From contig JAFKKQ010000373.1 in NCBI GenBank assembly GCA_017304505.1, forward strand, positions 1 through 6,631: DNA of 6,631 nt, written 5' to 3'. Every line of letters starts with the position of its first letter. The stretch's first letter is position 1. The notes under the pieces are model-generated. The model had not been told where the DNA came from, did no database searches, and saw only the letters and a program-made list of their open reading frames with translations. Shown piece after piece: positions 1-5,827 of the stretch. Source of the DNA: Hyphomicrobiales bacterium (GTDB lineage Bacteria; Pseudomonadota; Alphaproteobacteria; Rhizobiales; Xanthobacteraceae). The translations under genes were made by a program, and so were the position numbers.

Positions 1-386
1 CGCCGGAGATTGTCGACGAGATTCCGTCCGGGCGCCTCTACAAGGACGGCGCGCTGCTCATCCCGGCGGAGGCGCGCACCATCGCCGACCGCAGACGGCT
101 TGGCTTTTCGGGTATCATCACCGTTGCCATCGTCCTCAATGATAAAGGCCAGTTGCTGGCGGATCCCGAGGTGGAATTGATCGGCATCCCGGAGAAGACG
201 GCCGACGCCGAACCGATGGCGAATGTCGCCTATGGCGCCGCCGTCGAAACCTTCGAGACGCTGCCCAAGCCGCGTCGGCGCGATCCGGATTCTGTCGCCG
301 AGGCGGTCCGGCGCGGCGTGCGCGCCGCGGTCGCCCGGCATTGGCGAAAGAAGCCAAATGTCACGGTTCATGTTGTGACGGTGTGA
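1..386 (+). CDS. rnj: Ribonuclease J, C-terminal part (5' truncated by window edge)
   Basis: The reading frame enters with its first full codon at base 3 and stops at TGA 384-386, giving 127 visible residues. RNase J is a cytoplasmic metallo-beta-lactamase/beta-CASP ribonuclease with endonuclease and 5'-3' exonuclease activity, used in mRNA decay and rRNA maturation. Only the end of the enzyme is present: the tail segment containing ADRRRLGFSGIITVAIVLND (about residues 28-47), followed by the C-terminal domain that ends in WRKKPNVTVHVVTV. The metal-binding catalytic motifs lie upstream, outside the window. The arginine-rich stretch PKPRRRDPD before an amphipathic helix is typical of alphaproteobacterial RNase J tails as I know them. 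Identification rests on recognition of this C-terminal sequence and on the neighbouring DUF1467 and proS genes. No terminator is visible directly after the stop, so cotranscription with the next gene 107 bases on is possible. Confidence 0.9.
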   Translation, partial: PEIVDEIPSGRLYKDGALLIPAEARTIADRRRLGFSGIITVAIVLNDKGQLLADPEVELIGIPEKTADAEPMANVAYGAAVETFETLPKPRRRDPDSVAEAVRRGVRAAVARHWRKKPNVTVHVVTV

Positions 387-493
387 TAGTGTAATGGGGC
401 CGATATGGTTGAGCGCTCGCCGTTTCTTCGCCCCGAGGGCCTCTGCCGCATCTTGATCGAACCCGGGCGAGATTAAGTGCCGAGCCTCAGGCT

Positions 494-757
494 ATGTCCA
501 TTTCGCTCGCTGTGGCGATCTATTTCCTGATCTGGTGGATCACGCTGTTCGCGGTGCTGCCCTGGGGCGTGCAGGCGCAGGGCGACGATGGTGCTCCCGG
601 CACCGATCCCGGCGCTCCGCAATTGCCCCGGTTGTGGTTGAAGCTGGTCTGGACAACCATCGTTGCGACCGCCGTGTTCGGCGTGTGCACATTCCTATAC
701 GTCAACAACTACGTCACACTCGATGGGATCGCAGCGCTGATCGGGATGCCCGGCTAG
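494..757 (+). CDS. DUF1467 family small inner-membrane protein
   Basis: This gene encodes 87 residues with two predicted membrane helices, about residues 5-27 and 50-71. They are separated by a short polar loop carrying PGTDPGAP (35-42), which with the N-terminal IYFLIWWITLFAVLPWGV pattern is characteristic of the DUF1467 family. The family's molecular function is unknown to me. Such genes commonly sit near rnj and proS in Hyphomicrobiales, so the location supports the call but not a role. The ATG at 494 gives a protein starting right at helix 1, the usual form of the family. The ribosome-binding site is poor: AGG at 489-491 lies almost against the start codon. There is no signal peptidase or lipobox motif. 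I infer a small integral membrane protein and assign no function. Confidence 0.85.
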   Translation: MSISLAVAIYFLIWWITLFAVLPWGVQAQGDDGAPGTDPGAPQLPRLWLKLVWTTIVATAVFGVCTFLYVNNYVTLDGIAALIGMPG

Positions 758-1123
758 ATCGGCCTTCGCCGGATGCAGACTTATAGCGCCGTCTAAAAAA
801 AGAGCAGGGACAAGGCCCTGCTCAAAATTCCTAAAGTGTTGCTGTCAGCCCCGATACGTCATCCTGGTTCGAGACTCGCGCCGGTTGTGCGCTTCGACCA
901 TTCCTCCCCAGACGTGGGCCAGCGACGATTTTTCGCCGCAGGGGCAGGACGGTAGCCGATCCATTTGCCGTTGTCATTATGGCTTTTACCCGTTTCACGA
1001 GGGGCGCTTTCCGCTTTCCCCAGTGTCCAGTCCGGCCGCCAGCCCCTTGTCGCGCTTGTATTTTCACGCCCGATCCGCTTTCTCTGCCTGGGTTGAGCCG
1101 TCCCGCCGATTCCCGAGAAACCC
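758..1123. other. Intergenic region upstream of proS, no convincing gene
   Basis: This is 366 bases between the DUF1467 stop and the proS start. Its only clear element is a minus-strand intrinsic terminator near the left end. Open frames here on both strands, including a minus-strand one of about 106 codons and a plus-strand one of about 104, look like chance high-GC frames: arginine-, serine- and proline-rich with no recognisable domain. I found no good sigma70 promoter for proS. No T-box is expected in this phylum and none is seen. The right part could hold the proS promoter and leader. The stretch just right of the terminator could encode a minus-strand small RNA. Confidence 0.6.
795..823 (-). 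terminator. Rho-independent terminator acting on the minus strand
   Basis: A perfect 8-bp stem, GAGCAGGG (802-809) with CCCTGCTC (816-823), encloses a 6-base loop. On the minus strand the stem is followed at once by seven T residues (the A run at 795-801 on the plus strand). On the plus strand the stem is followed by AAAATT, which is not a U-tract, so as written it ends leftward transcripts. No minus-strand protein gene lies to its right within the window, which makes its client unknown. It could stop a small RNA or antisense transcription entering the DUF1467/rnj genes. Confidence 0.75.
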
Positions 1124-2446
1124 ATGCGATTGTCCCGATTTTTCCTGCCAATCCTGCGCGAAACCCCCAAGGAGGCGGAGATCGTCTCCCACCGGCTGAT
1201 GCTGCGCGCCGGCATGATGCGACAGGAGGCCGCGGGGATTTATGCGTTCCTGCCGCTCGGTCTGCAGGTGCTGAAGAAGATCGAGCAGATCGTCCGCGAG
1301 GAGCAGAACCGCGCGGGCGCCATCGAGCTGCTGATGCCGACGATCCAGTCGGCGGACCTGTGGCGCGAAAGCGAACGTTACGACGATTACGGCAAGGAGA
1401 TGCTGCGCATCGAGGATCGTCACGAGCGCGAGATGCTTTATGGGCCGACCAACGAGGAGATGATCACCGACATCTTCCGGTCCTATGTGCGCTCCTACAA
1501 GGACCTGCCGCTCAATCTCTACCACATCCAGTGGAAGTTCCGGGACGAGGTGCGGCCGCGCTTCGGCCTGATGCGCGGGCGCGAGTTCCTGATGAAGGAC
1601 GCCTATTCGTTCGATATCGACCAGCCCGGTGCGAGGCACTCCTACAACAAGATGTTCGTCGCATACCTGCGGACCTTTGCTCGGCTCGGCCTGAGATCAA
1701 TTCCGATGCGGGCGGAATCCGGTCCGATCGGGGGCGACATGAGTCATGAGTTCATCATTCTGGCATCGACCGGCGAATCCGAGGTGTTCTGCCATCGCGA
1801 TTACCTGGATTTTCCGGTGCCGGACGCCAGTGTCGATTTCGATAACGTGGCCGAGTTGCAATCGGCGGTCGACAAGTGGACGTCGCTCTACGCTGCGACA
1901 TCGGAAAAGCACGATGCTGCGGGGTTCGAGGCGATCCCCGCCGACAAGCGGGTATCGGCGCGCGGTATCGAGGTGGGGCATATCTTCTATTTCGGTACCA
2001 AATATTCCGAGCCGATGAAGGCCGTCGTCAGCGGCCCGGACGGCGTGGAGCGGCCGGTCCACATGGGGTCTTATGGCATCGGTCCGAGCCGCCTTGTCGC
2101 CGCCATCATCGAAGCATGTCACGATGACGCCGGCATCAAATGGCCGGAGGCGGTGGCACCGTTCCGCGCCGCCATCCTCAATCTCAAGCAAGGCGACAGC
2201 GGCACGGACGCCGCCTGTGAACATCTCTATCGCGATCTCATAGCCAAAGGGATCGAGGTGCTTTACCACGATCTCGACGAGCGGCCGGGCTCGAAGTTCG
2301 CCACGGCCGACCTGATCGGCGTGCCCTACCAGGTTGTCATCGGGCCCAAGGGGCTCGCTTCGGGGATGTTTGAGATCAAGCGGCGCGCGGACGGCAGCCG
2401 GGAAAATCTCAGCCCGGCGGCCACGATCGATCTGTTGTCGCGATGA
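1124..2446 (+). CDS. proS: Prolyl-tRNA synthetase, short alphaproteobacterial form (class II aaRS)
   Basis: This gene encodes 440 residues. The cytoplasmic enzyme activates proline with ATP and charges tRNA-Pro. Visible motifs are the proline-pocket region [11 protein letters not shown] (105-115), motif 2 beginning [10 protein letters not shown] and running to MKD (139-159), motif 3 [10 protein letters not shown] (315-324), and a C-terminal anticodon-binding domain from about 345, with the conserved [20 protein letters not shown] (389-408). At 440 residues it lacks the roughly 180-residue editing insertion found in E. coli-type ProRS (about 570 residues), as is known for the short bacterial form, so clearing of mischarged Ala-tRNA-Pro would need a separate trans-editing protein. 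The N-terminus [11 protein letters not shown] fits family members and supports the ATG at 1124. The Shine-Dalgarno is weak (GAG at 1115-1117). It is followed by lolC/E after 88 bases. Confidence 0.96.
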   Translation: MRLSRFFLPILRETPKEAEIVSHRLMLRAGMMRQEAAGIYAFLPLGLQVLKKIEQIVREEQNRAGAIELLMPTIQSADLWRESERYDDYGKEMLRIEDRHEREMLYGPTNEEMITDIFRSYVRSYKDLPLNLYHIQWKFRDEVRPRFGLMRGREFLMKDAYSFDIDQPGARHSYNKMFVAYLRTFARLGLRSIPMRAESGPIGGDMSHEFIILASTGESEVFCHRDYLDFPVPDASVDFDNVAELQSAVDKWTSLYAATSEKHDAAGFEAIPADKRVSARGIEVGHIFYFGTKYSEPMKAVVSGPDGVERPVHMGSYGIGPSRLVAAIIEACHDDAGIKWPEAVAPFRAAILNLKQGDSGTDAACEHLYRDLIAKGIEVLYHDLDERPGSKFATADLIGVPYQVVIGPKGLASGMFEIKRRADGSRENLSPAATIDLLSR

Positions 2447-2486
2447 AACTGTGTGTTTCTCAAGGGGGCGCGTCACCAACGCTAGC

Positions 2487-2511
2487 TTTCATCCGCCAGA
2501 ATCGGATGAAA
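2487..2511 (+). repeat. Perfect 9-bp inverted repeat (hairpin) in the proS-lolC gap
   Basis: TTTCATCCG (2487-2495) pairs perfectly with CGGATGAAA (2503-2511) around a 7-base loop. It lies 41 bases after the proS stop and 23 bases before the lolC/E start. No T-run follows on either strand, so it is not a standard intrinsic terminator. It could stabilise the 3' end of proS mRNA, mark a processing point between proS and lolC/E, or be a protein-binding palindrome. The structure is seen directly; the role is open. Confidence 0.5.
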
Positions 2512-2534
2512 TCCGGCAGTTCAAGAGCGGTGGG

Positions 2535-3803
2535 ATGAGCGAACCGGCCGGGACACGACCCTTTGCCCCTTTTGAGTGGATGCTGTCGTTGCGCTACTTG
2601 CGAGCGCGGCGCCAGGAGGGATTCATTTCGATCATCGCCGGCTTCTCGTTCCTCGGCATCATGCTGGGCGTGGCGACGCTGATCATCGTCATGGCGGTGA
2701 TGAATGGCTTCCGTAAAGAGCTGCTCGGCAAGATTCTCGGCCTCAACGGCCACCTGCTGGTGCAGCCGCTGGAATCGCCGCTGACCGACTACCAGGCGGT
2801 TGCCGAGCGCATCTCCAAGCTCGAGGGCGTTCGCCTTGCGGTGCCGATCGTCGAAGGGCAGGCGCTGGCGTCATCGCCGTTCAACGCCGCAGGCGTTCTG
2901 GTTCGCGGCATCCGCGGCTCGGACCTCGCCGGGCTGACCTCGATTGCCAAAAACATCAAGCAGGGCACGCTTGAGGGCTTCGATCAGGGGCAGGGCGTGG
3001 TTATCGGACGCCGCCTTGCCGATCAGCTTACGCTCCGTGCCGGTGACAACATCACCCTGGTGTCGCCGCGCGGTGCTGTGACGCCGATGGGCACGACGCC
3101 ACGCATCAAGGTCTACAAGATCGCAGCCGTGTTCGAGATCGGCATGTCGGAATACGACGCTGCTTTCGTGTTTATGCCGTTGAACGAAGCGCAGGCTTAT
3201 TTCAATCGCAACGGCGATGTCACGGCGATCGAGGTCTATACCAACGACCCGGATCGGATCGACCACTTCCGGCAGGAGGTGACCAAGGCGGCGCAGCGGC
3301 CGATCTTCATGATCGACTGGCGGCAGCGCAATGCAACGTTTTTCAGTGCGCTGCAGGTCGAGCGCAATGTGATGTTCCTCATCCTCACCCTGATCGTGCT
3401 GGTGGCGGCGTTTAATATTGCCTCGAGTCTCATTATGCTGGTGAAAAGCAAGGGACGTGATATCGGCATCCTGCGCACGATGGGGGCGACGCAGGGCTCG
3501 ATCATGCGGGTGTTCCTGATCACGGGGGCTGCGATCGGGGTGATCGGCGATCTGGTCGGCTTCCTGGTCGGATTGGTTGTGTGCCTCAACATTGAATCGA
3601 TCCGGCAATTCCTGTCGTGGCTCACCAACACCGAGATTTTCACACCCGAACTGTATTTCCTGTCGAAACTGCCGGCCGACCTCGACGTCGGCGAGACCAC
3701 AGCAGTGGTGGTGATGGCGCTTGCGCTTTCGCTCCTGGCAACGCTTTACCCGTCGTGGCGCGCCGCGCGCCTCGATCCGGTCGAAGCGCTGCGGTACGAG
3801 TGA
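2535..3803 (+). CDS. lolC: LolC/LolE-family permease of the lipoprotein-releasing ABC transporter (LolF-like single permease)
   Basis: This gene encodes 422 residues with the MacB/FtsX-type fold. A cytoplasmic N-terminus ([14 protein letters not shown], 13-26) precedes helix 1 (about 31-56). A large periplasmic domain follows (about 57-278), then helices 2-4 (about 279-303, 325-352 and 387-407). The cytoplasmic loop [16 protein letters not shown] (304-319), which contacts the ATPase, and the tail [18 protein letters not shown] are family signatures. With LolD it extracts mature lipoproteins from the inner membrane and passes them to periplasmic LolA. Only one permease gene accompanies lolD, so a homodimer of the LolF kind is likelier than an E. 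coli-style LolC/LolE pair; this is inference, since a second permease could lie elsewhere. The ATG at 2535 is preceded by AAGAG (2523-2527). An in-frame opening further upstream overlaps proS and is not family-like. Helix 3 contains an acidic residue, D339. Confidence 0.93.
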   Translation: MSEPAGTRPFAPFEWMLSLRYLRARRQEGFISIIAGFSFLGIMLGVATLIIVMAVMNGFRKELLGKILGLNGHLLVQPLESPLTDYQAVAERISKLEGVRLAVPIVEGQALASSPFNAAGVLVRGIRGSDLAGLTSIAKNIKQGTLEGFDQGQGVVIGRRLADQLTLRAGDNITLVSPRGAVTPMGTTPRIKVYKIAAVFEIGMSEYDAAFVFMPLNEAQAYFNRNGDVTAIEVYTNDPDRIDHFRQEVTKAAQRPIFMIDWRQRNATFFSALQVERNVMFLILTLIVLVAAFNIASSLIMLVKSKGRDIGILRTMGATQGSIMRVFLITGAAIGVIGDLVGFLVGLVVCLNIESIRQFLSWLTNTEIFTPELYFLSKLPADLDVGETTAVVVMALALSLLATLYPSWRAARLDPVEALRYE

Positions 3804-3810
3804 GCCGCCG

Positions 3811-4503
3811 ATGGCCGAACGGGAAACCCCTGTCGTTTTTCTGCATCGGGTCGAGCGGCGCTATCAGCAGGGCGACGCCACGCTGGAGATCCTGAAAGGC
3901 GCGGAGCTTGCCGTCTGGGCCGGCCAGTCGGTGGCGCTGGTGGCGCCATCCGGTTCCGGCAAGTCAACGCTGCTGCATATCACCGGGTTGCTGGAACACC
4001 CTGATAGCGGCGAGGTCTATCTCGACGGTGAGCCGACCTCCGGCCTGTCCGACGCCGCCCGCACGCGCCTGCGGCGCAATTCTGTCGGCTTTGTCTATCA
4101 GGCGCACTATCTGCTGCCGGAGTTCTCGGCGCTCGAAAACGTCATGCTGCCGCAGATGGTTCGCGGCCTGTCGCGCGAAGAGGCGCGGAGCCGGGCGACC
4201 GAACTGCTGTCTTATCTCGGGCTCGCCGAGCGGCTCACCCATCGCCCGGCCGAGCTTTCAGGCGGCGAGCAGCAGCGAGTGGCGATTGCGCGCGCGGTTT
4301 CCAATGTGCCGCGCCTGCTTCTTGCCGACGAGCCGACCGGCAACCTCGATCCGCGCACGTCGGATCACGTGTTCCACGCGCTGTCGCAATTGATCCGGGC
4401 GTCCGGCCTCACCGTGGTGCTTGCCACCCACAATATGGAAATCGCCGCGCGCATGGACCGCCGCGTGACGATCCGCGACGGGCTCATCATCGAGCTGGAT
4501 TAA
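3811..4503 (+). CDS. lolD: LolD, ATPase subunit of the lipoprotein-releasing ABC transporter
   Basis: This gene encodes 230 residues, the usual length of the family. It is the peripheral cytoplasmic ATPase that powers lipoprotein release by the adjacent permease. Motifs in order are Walker [10 protein letters not shown] (45-53, with A for the usual first G), the Q-loop FVYQ (Q97), signature LSGGEQQR (149-156), Walker B LLLADEP (169-175) with catalytic E174, D-loop GNLD (177-180) and H-loop H207. [15 protein letters not shown] (100-114), after the Q-loop, fits the LolD/MacB subfamily. The start at ATG 3811 is only 7 bases after the lolC/E stop, so the two genes are surely cotranscribed and probably translationally coupled. 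A poor GAG-type ribosome site overlaps the end of lolC/E. No intrinsic terminator lies in the 6 bases before the convergent gene's stop. Confidence 0.96.
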   Translation: MAERETPVVFLHRVERRYQQGDATLEILKGAELAVWAGQSVALVAPSGSGKSTLLHITGLLEHPDSGEVYLDGEPTSGLSDAARTRLRRNSVGFVYQAHYLLPEFSALENVMLPQMVRGLSREEARSRATELLSYLGLAERLTHRPAELSGGEQQRVAIARAVSNVPRLLLADEPTGNLDPRTSDHVFHALSQLIRASGLTVVLATHNMEIAARMDRRVTIRDGLIIELD

Positions 4504-4509
4504 GCGCGA

Positions 4510-5118
4510 TCAGTACAGCCGCAGCAGGACGGGCAGCACGCCAATGTTCTGCAATTGCTCGAAGGCTTCCGCCAACGGCACCGACAGCAGGAAGAACAAG
4601 GCGTCGGCAAATGTCCGCAGCACCTTGGGCGGCATCACAACCAGCGTCGGCTCGTCGTGCCAGAGTCTTGGGTTGGGCAGGAAACGCGGCACCGTGTTGG
4701 TGTAGTCCTTGAACGCCGCACCGTAACGCCCGAGCAGCAGGCGCTCCTCCTGGAGCACCACCACATGGAAGACGGCCCACGCCAGCAGGCCGAAGACGCC
4801 ACCGGCGATAATGCTGCCGAGCTGTGCGCCCGCGCCGGCAGCGCCGAGAATGGAGAAGAAGTAAAGTGGGTTGCGCATCACCGAGTAGGGCCCTCTGGTG
4901 ATGAACTGCTCAATCTTGCGACCGCCGATATAGAGCGACGCCCAAGTGCGGCCGAGAATGCAGGTCACGATCGCCACGATCCCCACCCACTCGATCATTT
5001 CGTGGGTGGCGTCCCCCGCTTCGAGAGACGAGTTGGTAAAGGCGAACATGAGGGCGCCGAGGAGGACGGCAATGCCCAGAACGATCTTCCGGACAACCTG
5101 AACGCTGGCAATGGTCAT
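4510..5118 (-). CDS. Isoprenylcysteine carboxyl methyltransferase-like (ICMT/PEMT family) membrane protein
   Basis: This gene encodes 202 residues, very hydrophobic, with helices at about 11-28, 42-64 and 84-122 (probably a hairpin of two), and a further hydrophobic stretch at about 166-183. The block RGPYSVMRNPLYFFSIL (75-91) followed by QEERLLLGRYGAAFKDY (123-139) and VPRFLPNP (143-150) is the signature of bacterial proteins related to ICMT and phospholipid N-methyltransferases, which use S-adenosylmethionine at the membrane. The true substrate is unknown; bacteria generally lack prenylated CAAX proteins, so the name describes the fold only. The start at ATG (complement of 5116-5118) is backed by a strong Shine-Dalgarno, GGGGGAAG, on the complement of 5122-5130. 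The gene is convergent with lolD (6 bases between stops) and divergent from the SOS promoter region. The long plus-strand frame opposite it is His/Arg/Glu-rich and non-membrane, and looks like its shadow. Confidence 0.85.
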   Translation of the reverse strand: MTIASVQVVRKIVLGIAVLLGALMFAFTNSSLEAGDATHEMIEWVGIVAIVTCILGRTWASLYIGGRKIEQFITRGPYSVMRNPLYFFSILGAAGAGAQLGSIIAGGVFGLLAWAVFHVVVLQEERLLLGRYGAAFKDYTNTVPRFLPNPRLWHDEPTLVVMPPKVLRTFADALFFLLSVPLAEAFEQLQNIGVLPVLLRLY

Positions 5119-5131
5119 TAGACTTCCCCCG

Positions 5132-5168
5132 GCCCCGTGTCCTGAAATCAGGGCAGGCGGGCTTTTTT
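5132..5168 (+). terminator. Rho-independent terminator on the plus strand, antisense to the ICMT-like gene leader
   Basis: An outer stem GCCC (5132-5135) with GGGC (5159-5162) stacks on an inner stem TGTCCTG (5138-5144) with CAGGGCA (5149-5155), including one T-G wobble. There is a small internal mismatch/bulge, and AAAT at the tip if the A-T closing pair opens. The base of the stem is followed at once by six T residues (5163-5168). No plus-strand gene ends nearby: the last one is lolD, about 630 bases back. It would stop lolD read-through before the SOS promoter at 5232. On the minus strand the same hairpin lies in the 5' leader of the ICMT-like mRNA. Confidence 0.6.
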
Positions 5169-5231
5169 GCGGCTTTTAGAACGGTTCGAAACGCTATGAC
5201 GGCGTGACTTGCTCGGCTTCGATGAAGGTGC

Positions 5232-5261
5232 TTGACAATAGAACAAACAATGAACTATGTT
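5232..5261 (+). promoter_or_regulatory. Sigma70-type promoter for the 32-residue SOS peptide gene
   Basis: A consensus -35 box TTGACA (5232-5237) is followed by -10 CTATGT (5255-5260, 17-base spacer) or TATGTT (5256-5261, 18-base spacer). Transcription would begin near 5267, giving a leader of about 20 bases that holds just the ribosome-binding site. One LexA operator fills the spacer and a second covers the end of the -10 box and the start site, so repression by LexA should be tight. I see no comparable promoter firing leftward toward the ICMT-like gene. Confidence 0.75.
5241..5255 (+). promoter_or_regulatory. LexA operator (SOS box 1), GAAC-N7-GAAC
   Basis: GAAC (5241-5244), seven bases, then GAAC (5252-5255). 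This is the reverse-complement form of the alphaproteobacterial LexA motif GTTC-N7-GTTC. It lies wholly within the -35/-10 spacer of the promoter starting at 5232, a classic repressor position. LexA would be cleaved after RecA activation by DNA damage. Confidence 0.85.
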
Positions 5262-5273
5262 CTCTTTTCGTTC
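5259..5273 (+). promoter_or_regulatory. LexA operator (SOS box 2), GTTC-N7-GTTC
   Basis: GTTC (5259-5262), a pyrimidine-rich 7-base spacer, then GTTC (5270-5273). It is a second, exact match to the alphaproteobacterial LexA half-site pattern, three bases after box 1 and in the opposite orientation. The two boxes therefore form an overall inverted arrangement centred on TAT (5256-5258). It overlaps the -10 box and the predicted transcription start and ends three bases before the Shine-Dalgarno. Confidence 0.85.
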
Positions 5274-5286
5274 ATGGGAGGACACG

Positions 5287-5385
5287 ATGTTTCGCGCTGT
5301 CGTTGAGGAAGCTGCCGCGTTGACCTCGATAACCCTGTTTGTCGGCATGATTGCCGTCTGGGCGCACGTTTTTACCGTGATGTGA
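5287..5385 (+). CDS. SOS-controlled 32-residue single-helix membrane peptide
   Basis: This is a 33-codon frame, ATG 5287 to TGA 5383-5385. A near-perfect Shine-Dalgarno GGGAGGA (5276-5282) stands 4 bases before the ATG, and the promoter with two LexA operators lies directly upstream, which argues strongly for a real gene. The peptide begins MFRAVVEEAAALT, a short head with one Arg and two Glu, and then has a hydrophobic segment ITLFVGMIAVWAHVFTVM that would make one membrane helix. There is no cysteine, lipobox or cleavable signal. By established analogy, Caulobacter SidA is a roughly 29-residue LexA-repressed inner-membrane peptide that blocks division during the SOS response. A checkpoint role of this sort is the leading hypothesis, but homology is not demonstrated. 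Alternatives are a type I toxin-like peptide or a membrane partner of another SOS protein. The next gene downstream is dnaE. Confidence 0.75.
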   Translation: MFRAVVEEAAALTSITLFVGMIAVWAHVFTVM

Positions 5386-5630
5386 AGCAAACGGGCTCCT
5401 TTGGAGCGATCCGTCGGCGAGCAATGTGCCGGCCCGTTGTGTGAGTGTCTGGTGGCGTCTGCGTATCAGTCCCTGCGTCCCCACCGCCCGTCATACCCGT
5501 TGGCACGGGTGTCCGCGTTTCGATTCTCCCCGGTCGAACGCGGATGGCATCGGAGAATTCGGGCTTGCCCCGCTCCCATGCCATGACGGCGGTTCCGCAG
5601 CGAACGGCCGTTATGGTTTTCCACCGCGGA

Positions 5631-5666
5631 ATAAAAGCGGGCCGGCCGGCGGTTATCCCGTTTTAT
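5631..5666 (+). terminator. Possible terminator hairpin after the SOS peptide gene
   Basis: ATAAAA-G-CGGG (5631-5641) pairs with CCCGTTTTAT (5657-5666) with one bulged G, around a 15-base loop that itself contains CCGGCCGG. The 3' arm ends in TTTTAT, which could serve as a short U-tract, and the element would work similarly in either direction. The core has only four G-C pairs and the T-run is short, so this is a weak candidate. If active it would separate the SOS peptide transcript from dnaE. Confidence 0.3.
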
Positions 5667-5767
5667 GTGTTGAAGCGCTCCCGCCGCCCCTGGATCGAAG
5701 CGGTCGTATCTTTGTCACGTGGGTGTCGCCTGGGGAAATCAGGCATGGTTTGCCCATCGGGCGGGAT

Positions 5768-5805
5768 CGTGATGGACAGCGCCCGGCCACATCCCCACCA
5801 TCACG
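5768..5805 (+). repeat. 8-bp inverted repeat in the dnaE leader
   Basis: CGTGATGG (5768-5775) pairs perfectly with CCATCACG (5798-5805) across a 22-base loop. A T-G wobble can extend the stem by one pair. It ends 12 bases before the dnaE ribosome-binding site GAGG (5818-5821). It could be a leader stem-loop affecting dnaE translation or a dyad-type operator. Nothing in the sequence distinguishes these. Confidence 0.4.
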
Positions 5806-5827
5806 GGACACCGAATCGAGGTTCCCA

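Larger units (their letters stand above)
5386..5827. other. Gene-free, hairpin-rich region between the SOS peptide and dnaE
   Basis: This is 442 bases with no convincing gene. A frame on the plus strand that opens at 5445 and runs into dnaE out of phase is low-complexity and domain-free. Several inverted repeats are visible: ACCCGT/ACGGGT (5495-5500 with 5505-5510, 4-base loop), ATTCTCC/GGAGAAT (5523-5529 with 5552-5558), ATGGCAT/ATGCCAT (5544-5550 with 5578-5584), the terminator-like element at 5631-5666, GCCTG/CAGGC (5728-5732 with 5740-5744) and the dnaE leader hairpin at 5768-5805. No good sigma70 promoter for dnaE was found, and no third LexA box. The region presumably holds the end of the peptide transcript and the dnaE promoter and leader. 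Confidence 0.6.

Noticed and set aside
405..476. 23-codon plus-strand frame between rnj and the DUF1467 gene
   Set aside because: No good ribosome-binding site, no hydrophobic segment or recognisable motif, and no promoter; expected by chance.
859..1000. Possible two-piece tmRNA coding part on the minus strand (NDN... and APAA peptide fragments)
   Set aside because: The fragments are not followed by a stop after an AA ending, and no tRNA-like acceptor domain or CCA-proximal arms could be found.
831..1215. Minus-strand frames upstream of proS (two overlapping, 106 and 118 codons)
   Set aside because: Arg/Gly/Ser-rich and featureless; two overlapping frames of equal poor quality. One begins inside proS. 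Treated as chance frames, although a non-coding transcript remains possible.
979..1749. 256-codon plus-strand frame overlapping the start of proS
   Set aside because: It is out of phase with proS, which has full class II synthetase motifs. The frame is a high-GC shadow.
4555..5121. 188-codon plus-strand open frame opposite the ICMT-like gene
   Set aside because: Its product is His/Arg/Glu/Gly-rich with no domain, typical of a frame antisense to a hydrophobic membrane protein. The minus-strand frame has clear family motifs and a strong ribosome site.
5179..5192. GAACGGTTCGAAAC as a third LexA site
   Set aside because: The half-sites are not spaced as GAAC-N7-GAAC or GTTC-N7-GTTC; it is a short overlapping palindrome only.
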